64,000 bases of DNA from a virus, in the IMG/VR virus record IMGVR_UViG_3300014913_001094, positions 27,454 to 91,453 of that record; one strand, written 5' to 3'. The notes beneath the pieces were generated by a model that was given only the letters and a program-made list of their open reading frames with translations, had not been told where the DNA came from and ran no database searches. Numbering within the stretch: the first letter of the stretch is position 1; the number at the start of each line of letters is the position of its first letter. The translations under genes and the position numbers were made by a program. This document shows positions 58,635-64,000 of the stretch, piece after piece.

Positions 58635-59335
58635 GAATAGGAGTCTGTACATATAATCGCTTAGATCTACTTCAGAAGTGTTTGAGTGGCTTTGCAAACA
58701 CAATCTCTTCAACATGTCGATTGATAATATCTTCTGATGGAAGTACAGATGGGACTGATAAGTGGTTAGGCCAACAGAGCCACGACTGGATATCGGGACC
58801 AAATGTGGGAATAGCTAAAAATAAAAATCGCTTACTCAATGTGCTAGATGATTGTGATTATATATTTTTAATTGAGGATGATATAGTAATAAAAAATTCG
58901 AAGTGGATTGAATGGTATATCAGAACATCACAAGAAAGCGGTATACAGCATTTTTCTTATCATAATAAGATTCAAAGAGCGCGAAGAAATACAACACACT
59001 ATGCAACAACAACAACAATAGGGGATCATGGAACAACAGGACAATTGATGTTTTTTACAAAAGAGGTTTTAAAAAGATGTGGAGGCTTCAATGAACAATA
59101 TGCTGGACATGGCTATGAACATCTTGAATATACAAAACGAATTAATTTTGCTTTTCAATATGGACCTTTATTTCTAGATAGCTTAGAAGGACATCTATGT
59201 ATTCATGCACCCACAACAAAATCTTCCACTCAGGCTACAGGTAAAAACGGAAAACTATATAAACATTTTAAGAGATATTATCAAAGAGACTTTGAACGAT
59301 TTCGCTATTGTGAATATAAGGGAGAACAAAGATGA
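58622..59335 (+). CDS. GT2 family glycosyltransferase
   Basis: A 237-residue GT-A enzyme: IGIGVCTYNRLDLLQKCLSG, IISSDGSTDGTDK near 37, and YIFLIEDDIVIK near 80 with EDD as the metal site. The acceptor part has GGFNEQYAGHGYEHLEYTKR. It resembles the enzyme at 5508 in the aromatic/His-rich acceptor loop. The stop overlaps the next start by 4 bases. Confidence 0.83.
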   Translation: MSKIGIGVCTYNRLDLLQKCLSGFANTISSTCRLIISSDGSTDGTDKWLGQQSHDWISGPNVGIAKNKNRLLNVLDDCDYIFLIEDDIVIKNSKWIEWYIRTSQESGIQHFSYHNKIQRARRNTTHYATTTTIGDHGTTGQLMFFTKEVLKRCGGFNEQYAGHGYEHLEYTKRINFAFQYGPLFLDSLEGHLCIHAPTTKSSTQATGKNGKLYKHFKRYYQRDFERFRYCEYKGEQR

Positions 59336-60087
59336 TCCCACTCAAAGTAGCTCCTGACAATGGTAATTGGGGAGACATATTGTCGCCAGTTTTGATTAAA
59401 AAACTTACAGGCATAGATATGCCAGTTGTTTATGGAAATACGCACAGGAAGCAAGCACATCTTTTAGCAATTGGAAGTCTTTTGAGATGGGCAAATAAAA
59501 ATACCACAGTCTGGGGCACTGGGTTTTTGTCAAATTCAATGAAGGTAAAAGGAAGACCTCATATCTGTGCTGTACGTGGACCATCAACTCGAGAGAGATT
59601 ACAACAATTGGGAATCGATTGTCCTGAGATATATGGTGATCCAGCACTGTTGTATCCTCGTTTTTATAATCCAAAAGTTGAAACTAAGTTTGATTTGGGA
59701 ATTATACCTCATTATTGTGAGAAAGATTTATATAAACATTTGAATCAAAATGGTGTCCTTACGATAGATATCTGTGCAGGAATAGATTCTGTTGTAGATC
59801 AAGTTAAGAGTTGTAAGAAAATAATATCAAGCTCACTTCACGGATTGATTGTAGCTGATGCATATCAGATTCCCTCTCTTTGGATTGAGGCCTCAAGTGA
59901 GGTTCTTGGTAAAGGATTTAAATTCATAGACTATTTTAGGTCTGTTGGTCGATCTGACAGAAGCTCCTTTAAAGTCAATAAAGAAACTACGCTTGAACTG
60001 ATTGAGAATCAGTTTTCTCAATACAAAATAGATATTGATCTCGACAAGTTAGCTAATTCATTCCCAATTCATCTATTGGAAAAATAA
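59332..60087 (+). CDS. Polysaccharide pyruvyltransferase family protein
   Basis: A 251-residue protein of the PS_pyruv_trans (CsaB/EpsO-like) family. Seen: NGNWGDILSPVLIKKLTG near 11, VWGTGF near 62, VRGPSTRERLQQLGI with IYGDPALLYP near 84-105, and ISSSLHGLIVADAYQIPSLWI near 165-185. Members transfer pyruvate from phosphoenolpyruvate to form ketals on sugars; a few make other links. It implies acidic decoration of the glycan. The next gene follows after one base. Confidence 0.84.
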   Translation: MIPLKVAPDNGNWGDILSPVLIKKLTGIDMPVVYGNTHRKQAHLLAIGSLLRWANKNTTVWGTGFLSNSMKVKGRPHICAVRGPSTRERLQQLGIDCPEIYGDPALLYPRFYNPKVETKFDLGIIPHYCEKDLYKHLNQNGVLTIDICAGIDSVVDQVKSCKKIISSSLHGLIVADAYQIPSLWIEASSEVLGKGFKFIDYFRSVGRSDRSSFKVNKETTLELIENQFSQYKIDIDLDKLANSFPIHLLEK

Positions 60088-60088
60088 A

Positions 60089-60841
60089 ATGTTAGATATG
60101 ATGACAGACATGGAAGTGGTAGAGAGTGTGCGCCGGCATATTTCTCACAATACTCCTTTTGCTTTGATGCGACTAGGGGATGGAGAAATGTATTTACTAA
60201 GAGGAACATCACCACGGTCTGGATTTTGGAATAAATATGTGCAAGTTTGGGGTTTTGAGGAAGAAAAGCAAGCTCTCGACTCTGTTGGCAAATATACGCT
60301 TAAAGCTCTGAGAGAAGCAGATGTTGTAGGTCTCTTAGATAAGAGGGTAGCTAAAAGGATGTACATTCGCCTCAGAGAGGAAGATTGGATTCCTACAAAG
60401 GAAGAACTAAAAAAATGGAGGGTTAATCTTGATTCTAGAAAAATATGTAGTCATCAGATTGTGAGGACAAGAGAATTAGGAACAGTGGAAGCGTGGCAAA
60501 AGCTCCTGGCCGGTCGTCCTGTTCATATCATAAGCTGCAATGTAGAACAGTTGAAGAAAAACAAGATTTCCAGCTTACTAAAGGCTGATGTTTCTTATAC
60601 TCAAGTACCCAATCCGACTTCGCTTTTGGATCGAGAAGAGATATTGAAGAGTTTAGAAAACATTAAGCCTAGTGTGGTTCTTTTTGGATTAAGCGTGCTT
60701 GGAAAAGATATAGGAATAACTTTAAGAGATGAATATGGAAAAATATCCATAGACATGGGAGCTACATTAGATGCTTGGGCAGGGCTTGAAACCAGACCAT
60801 GGTTCAAAAAAGATGGGGGACAGGAGTACCTAGTTGTATGA
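60089..60841 (+). CDS. GT-D fold glycosyltransferase (DUF1792-like)
   Basis: A 250-residue enzyme with the GT-D signature FALMRLGDGEMYLL (residues 24-37; DGE at 31-33 is the metal/nucleotide site). Late ISIDMGATLDAWAG near 222 is the second conserved segment. GT-D enzymes are known mainly from Gram-positive serine-rich adhesin glycosylation (DUF1792 in streptococcal Fap1-type pathways), where they extend protein-linked glycans. This supports a protein-glycosylation role for the island. It overlaps the next gene by 4 bases. Confidence 0.82.
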   Translation: MLDMMTDMEVVESVRRHISHNTPFALMRLGDGEMYLLRGTSPRSGFWNKYVQVWGFEEEKQALDSVGKYTLKALREADVVGLLDKRVAKRMYIRLREEDWIPTKEELKKWRVNLDSRKICSHQIVRTRELGTVEAWQKLLAGRPVHIISCNVEQLKKNKISSLLKADVSYTQVPNPTSLLDREEILKSLENIKPSVVLFGLSVLGKDIGITLRDEYGKISIDMGATLDAWAGLETRPWFKKDGGQEYLVV

Positions 60842-61386
60842 AGTTACATATTGGATGTGGAAAAAAGGCTCTTGAGGGATGGATTAATATAGATATTAAA
60901 GATCATCCTTGGATAGACTTAAAACATAACATTTTACAACCTTTACCATATGATAAAAATACCATAGATTATATTTTTAATGAACATGTATTTGAACATT
61001 TTACTCAGCGTGAGGGAATGAAGATACTTAGAGATTGGCATCGAGTCTTGAGTCTCACCGGTGTTATAAGGATAGCAATGCCAGGACTAAAAGATAGTAT
61101 TGCAAAGTATCTCGATGGCTCTTGGCGCAATGAGCCTTGGGTAAAAAAGCTCAAATTTCGTAGAAGAACAGATGCAGAGTATTTAAATCTTCTTTTTTAT
61201 GGAACCTTAGATAGATATCATCATAAGTGTATATATGATTTTGAATTGTTGAAGAGAAATTTAGAGAGAGCAGGATTTAGAAACGTACAACAGCAAGTAC
61301 ATCATCAAAGTTCATACATAGAGTTATGTAATATAGAGGGCAGATCTGCAGCAGAAAGTAATTTGATAATAGAAGCGGTGAAGTAA
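60838..61386 (+). CDS. SAM-dependent methyltransferase-like protein
   Basis: A 182-residue protein: KLHIGCGKKALEGWINIDIK as motif I, the DYIFNEHVFEHF segment near 53, and a class I C-half. This pattern matches the predicted methyltransferases common in glycan clusters and module 2 of the giant protein at 24396. ATG at 60838 overlaps the previous stop (ATGA), with CAGGAG 11 bases upstream; an in-frame ATG at 60799 lies inside the previous gene. Confidence 0.82.
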   Translation: MKLHIGCGKKALEGWINIDIKDHPWIDLKHNILQPLPYDKNTIDYIFNEHVFEHFTQREGMKILRDWHRVLSLTGVIRIAMPGLKDSIAKYLDGSWRNEPWVKKLKFRRRTDAEYLNLLFYGTLDRYHHKCIYDFELLKRNLERAGFRNVQQQVHHQSSYIELCNIEGRSAAESNLIIEAVK

Positions 61387-61962
61387 GTGGTTTTTTTAAC
61401 TGAAGTGGCCTTGAAGAATTTAGGCTTTAACAATATAGGAGACAATGTTCTCATTAGTGACAAGGCCTCAATATATGGTGCAGAGAATGTTTCTATTGGA
61501 GACAATGTAAGAATAGATGATTTTTGCATACTCAGTGCAATAGGTGGATATATTGATCTAGGAAGCCATATCCATATTGCAGCATATGTTTCTTTATTTG
61601 GAGGAGGCGGAATAGTAATTGAGGATTTTTGTGGAGTTTCTTCCTATACTTGCATCTACTCAGTTAATGATAACTATAATGGAGATTATTTGATGGGTCC
61701 AGAAATAGATAGCGATCTCACAGATGTAACAAAAGCAGAGGTAAGGCTGTGTAGATATGTCACATGTGGTACACACTCTGTAGTCCTACCAGGTGTTAGA
61801 TTAAATGAAGGAACAGTACTTGGAGCTTGCTCACTAGCAACAAAAGAACAAAACGAGTGGCAAATTTATGCAGGGGTGCCTGCAAAAGAAATTAAAGCTC
61901 GCAAAAGAGGACTATTATCAAAGGCTAAAGAGATGGAGAAGAGATGGCAGCGAAAATCATAA
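61387..61962 (+). CDS. Left-handed beta-helix acyltransferase
   Basis: A 191-residue hexapeptide-repeat acyltransferase. Hexads cover about residues 15-85 and 125-165 (DNVLISDKASIYGAENVSIG, AAYVSLFGGGGIVIEDFC). The ending IYAGVPAKEIKARK is the conserved tail of sugar O- or N-acetyltransferases. A GTG start right after the previous stop is used, with only a weak ribosome site. It probably acetylates an amino sugar or hydroxyl; an aminotransferase gene lies two genes downstream. Confidence 0.82.
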   Translation: MVFLTEVALKNLGFNNIGDNVLISDKASIYGAENVSIGDNVRIDDFCILSAIGGYIDLGSHIHIAAYVSLFGGGGIVIEDFCGVSSYTCIYSVNDNYNGDYLMGPEIDSDLTDVTKAEVRLCRYVTCGTHSVVLPGVRLNEGTVLGACSLATKEQNEWQIYAGVPAKEIKARKRGLLSKAKEMEKRWQRKS

Positions 61963-61974
61963 AAAGGAGCGGAA

Positions 61975-62571
61975 ATGGTACTGATTAGAAAACCATTTAT
62001 TGGATTAGGTACTGGTAGAATGGGTACAACAAGTCTTCAAAAGTTAGTCGGAGCGTGTCAAAATACAATAGTTGGTCACGAGCAGAAACAATATCTCACT
62101 GCGTGGCATGAAGATAAGAATATACATAAAATTGATCGATTAATTGAATGGCTCGAAAGCAATGCTCAAAAAGGACTTTTAGTTGGTGAAGTGACTCCAA
62201 GCTTAGTACCAAGAGTTGACTATATTCGAGATAAGATAGATGTTAAGATTATATGTTTACATAGATCTAAGGAAGAAGTAGTAGAGTCATATATGAAAAA
62301 ATGCAAAAACAGGTCACTTATACTTCCTGATCAAAAATGGAGTAATTGGTGCAAATATGCACCGACAATTTCAGCTAAAGATGTGAGAACATCGTATGAG
62401 GCATATTGGGAATTGTATGAGAGAGTTGCAGCCGATATAACAGATGCATATCATTTTAATACACACGACTTGAGCAACAAAAAAAGTCTTGAACAGTTGT
62501 TCAAGTTTTTAGATATTCCTAAAGGGGATTGGGAATTTCTAAAGAAGACAAAATGGAATATCGGTTGTTAG
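61975..62571 (+). CDS. Sulfotransferase-like protein
   Basis: A 198-residue P-loop protein. FIGLGTGRMGTTSLQKLVG (residues 8-26) matches the 5'-phosphosulfate loop of PAPS-dependent sulfotransferases, and VKIICLHRSKEEVVESYM near 91 matches the 3'-phosphate site. The C-terminus FLDIPKGDWEFLKKT is also family-like. It would add sulfate to a sugar or a Tyr; the setting favours sugar. AAAGGAG ribosome site. Sulfated viral glycans would be unusual. Confidence 0.76.
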   Translation: MVLIRKPFIGLGTGRMGTTSLQKLVGACQNTIVGHEQKQYLTAWHEDKNIHKIDRLIEWLESNAQKGLLVGEVTPSLVPRVDYIRDKIDVKIICLHRSKEEVVESYMKKCKNRSLILPDQKWSNWCKYAPTISAKDVRTSYEAYWELYERVAADITDAYHFNTHDLSNKKSLEQLFKFLDIPKGDWEFLKKTKWNIGC

Positions 62572-62589
62572 CAAGGAGAGAGACGGGTT

Positions 62590-63678
62590 ATGATTCCTTT
62601 TATAAAGCCAATTTTACCTTCTGCTGAAAGATATCAACAGCATATTTATGATATGCACGAAAACGAATGGTTTTCTAACAATGGTCCCCTTGTGCAGCAG
62701 TTTGAAAAGGCCTTACAGAAATATCTTAAAACACAAAGGGAAATCGTTGTAGTATCTAATGCAACAATAGGACTCATTCTTGCCCTCAAGGGACTACAAG
62801 AAATACAAGATCTCAAACAAGTGATAGTCCCCTCCTTTACATTTGCTGCCACAATAGCAGCGATAGAGTGGTGCAAAATGGATTATAAATATGTAGACAT
62901 AGACTCTACCTGGTCAGCTAGTGTTGAAGATGTTGAGAGGCTCTTAAGAGAAGGTGAGTTTGAAGCATTGATGCCAGTTCATACCTTTGGAGGTCCATGT
63001 AGGATTGAAGAGCTTGAAAGCATTGCAAAGAAGAACAACATAAAGTTGATCTTTGACGCAGCCCCAGCAATGGGATCGCTTTATCGTAATCAGCCTATAG
63101 GTAACTTTGGAGATATAGAAGTTTTCAGTCTCCATGCTACAAAAGTTCTTCCTGTTGGAGAGGGTGGCTTTCTTAGCATTAAAGACAAGGAAGTGGCAGA
63201 TCACGTAAGGCAGCTTAAAAATTTTGGATTTGATAGCAATAAAATAGTAGCATCGAATGGGCTAAATGGAAAGATGCCAGAGATGATGGCAGCCATAGGA
63301 ATAGAAGCTCTCAAGGATGTTGATCAGCATCTTCGAAATAGAAAGATGTATATTGAAAAATACAAAGAAATTCTTGGAGATATGGTTCAATATCAAGAAG
63401 TAATACCTGATAGTTCACATTCATTTCAATCTCTGGGTGTTTTGGTAGAGAATGCAGAGCAAGTTGTTTTTGAGATGGAAAAGCGAGATATTCAAGTGCG
63501 TCGATATTTTTCAGATCCTATGCATACTCATCTTGCCTATCGTCAATGTGGAACTGATCTTTCGATGACAAATCGTGTAGCAAAAGAGATTATAAATTTA
63601 CCACTTTACTCAATTATGGATGAACACACAATAGAGTGTGTATGTTCTAATTTAAAGGATATTATTAATGGATCATAA
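62590..63678 (+). CDS. DegT/DnrJ/EryC1/StrS aminotransferase
   Basis: A 362-residue PLP enzyme converting keto-sugar nucleotides to amino sugars. It shows WFSNNGPLVQQFEKAL at the start, SNATIGLILAL near 56, PSFTFAATIAAIEW near 81, IFDAAPAMGS with Asp156, and the PLP lysine Lys185 in LHATKVLPVGEGGF. Length is normal. Together with acyl- and methyltransferases this points to an N-acylated amino sugar of the anthrose or viosamine kind, which is inference. It overlaps the next gene by 11 bases. Confidence 0.88.
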   Translation: MIPFIKPILPSAERYQQHIYDMHENEWFSNNGPLVQQFEKALQKYLKTQREIVVVSNATIGLILALKGLQEIQDLKQVIVPSFTFAATIAAIEWCKMDYKYVDIDSTWSASVEDVERLLREGEFEALMPVHTFGGPCRIEELESIAKKNNIKLIFDAAPAMGSLYRNQPIGNFGDIEVFSLHATKVLPVGEGGFLSIKDKEVADHVRQLKNFGFDSNKIVASNGLNGKMPEMMAAIGIEALKDVDQHLRNRKMYIEKYKEILGDMVQYQEVIPDSSHSFQSLGVLVENAEQVVFEMEKRDIQVRRYFSDPMHTHLAYRQCGTDLSMTNRVAKEIINLPLYSIMDEHTIECVCSNLKDIINGS

Positions 63679-64000
63679 AAAATACATTCACTCACAAGCT
63701 AAGAGATTTTCTGGTGAAAATCATCAAGCACAGGGAAGATTGAAGCAAGCATTTAAGTTTTTTAAACCGATTGTTAAGTCTGACAAACCGTTACTCGACA
63801 TTGGTAGTCGAGATGGGTGGTTTATAGAGTTTTTAGAGCGAAAACGTTATAAGGATGTTCAGGGAATTGAAATTACCAAAAACGCTGTAGCGCATGCTCA
63901 ATCAAAAGGACGCAACGTGACATGGGGTGATGCGCATGATCTTTCAAGATTTATTGATGAGCAATTTACAACAGTTTTGATGATTCATAGTCTTGAACAT
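63668..64000 (+). CDS. SAM-dependent methyltransferase, 3'-truncated by the window edge
   Basis: The frame starts with ATG at 63668, inside the end of the aminotransferase gene, and is open to the window edge (111 codons). KPLLDIGSRDGWFIEFLERK is motif I of a class I methyltransferase, QGIEITKNAVAHA is the end of strand 2, and TTVLMIHSLEH is motif IV, as in the enzyme at 56177. The remainder lies beyond the window. Confidence 0.8.
   Translation, partial: MDHKKYIHSQAKRFSGENHQAQGRLKQAFKFFKPIVKSDKPLLDIGSRDGWFIEFLERKRYKDVQGIEITKNAVAHAQSKGRNVTWGDAHDLSRFIDEQFTTVLMIHSLEH

Overview
The window reads as one continuous piece of a tailed double-stranded DNA phage (Caudoviricetes-like), probably a large-genome virus. 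Every supported gene is on the + strand. Genes abut or overlap by 1-29 bases, most starts have AGGAG/GGAGG-type ribosome binding sites, and four strong intrinsic terminators (two with UUCG loops) break the row into transcription blocks. Base composition is A+T-rich. No rRNA, tRNA, integrase, origin or CRISPR array was seen, and no terminase or portal lies inside the window. The host cannot be named from this sequence. No gene-free stretch exceeds 300 bases; the longest is about 200 bases at 43928-44130.

Layout. (1) 1-2140: a partial gene, a small putative head protein and the HK97-type major capsid protein, closed by a terminator. (2) 2181-2943: an HNH endonuclease cassette with its own terminator. 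(3) 3024-7576: an exported trypsin-like protease, a coiled-coil protein, an IMPDH/GMP reductase family enzyme, a GT-A glycosyltransferase and two small proteins with a shared N-terminal module. (4) 7663-13438: two small unknown genes, a double glycosyltransferase, a sugar-isomerase-like TIM barrel, a GHKL ATPase and a small unknown. (5) 13452-24313: surface and adhesion proteins. These include a LamG lectin, a glutamyl-tRNA-synthetase-like protein with an inserted lectin-like domain, an S74-terminated fibre, an Asp-box propeller, a clan GH-A glycosidase, a second exported protease, three Ig-like module proteins and a short collagen-containing fibre. (6) 24396-29189: a 1294-residue protein with five enzyme modules and its split-off glycosyltransferase half. 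(7) 29307-43927: two giant collagen-like proteins (1581 and 1636 residues), then further fibre, Ig-like and Cys-rich structural proteins. (8) 44131-64000: a dense glycan island of about 20 genes with glycosyltransferases of GT-A, GT-B and GT-D folds, methyltransferases, O-acetyltransferases, a pyruvyltransferase, a sulfotransferase and a DegT-type aminotransferase, interrupted by an endonuclease VII-like gene.

How the parts may work together (inference). The collagen-like chains carry Thr in the Y position of roughly every second Gly-X-Y triplet and almost no Pro. Thr in that position is an O-glycosylation site in other collagen-like proteins, such as Bacillus BclA and Riftia cuticle collagen. 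Nineteen ORFs here carry glycosyltransferase domains, alongside sugar-modifying enzymes. A coherent reading is a virus-encoded pathway that builds and decorates complex glycans on long collagen-like virion fibres, together with glycan-binding and glycan-cleaving adhesins. This is the best candidate for an undescribed system here; the GluRS-like/lectin fusion inside the fibre block is the strangest single gene.
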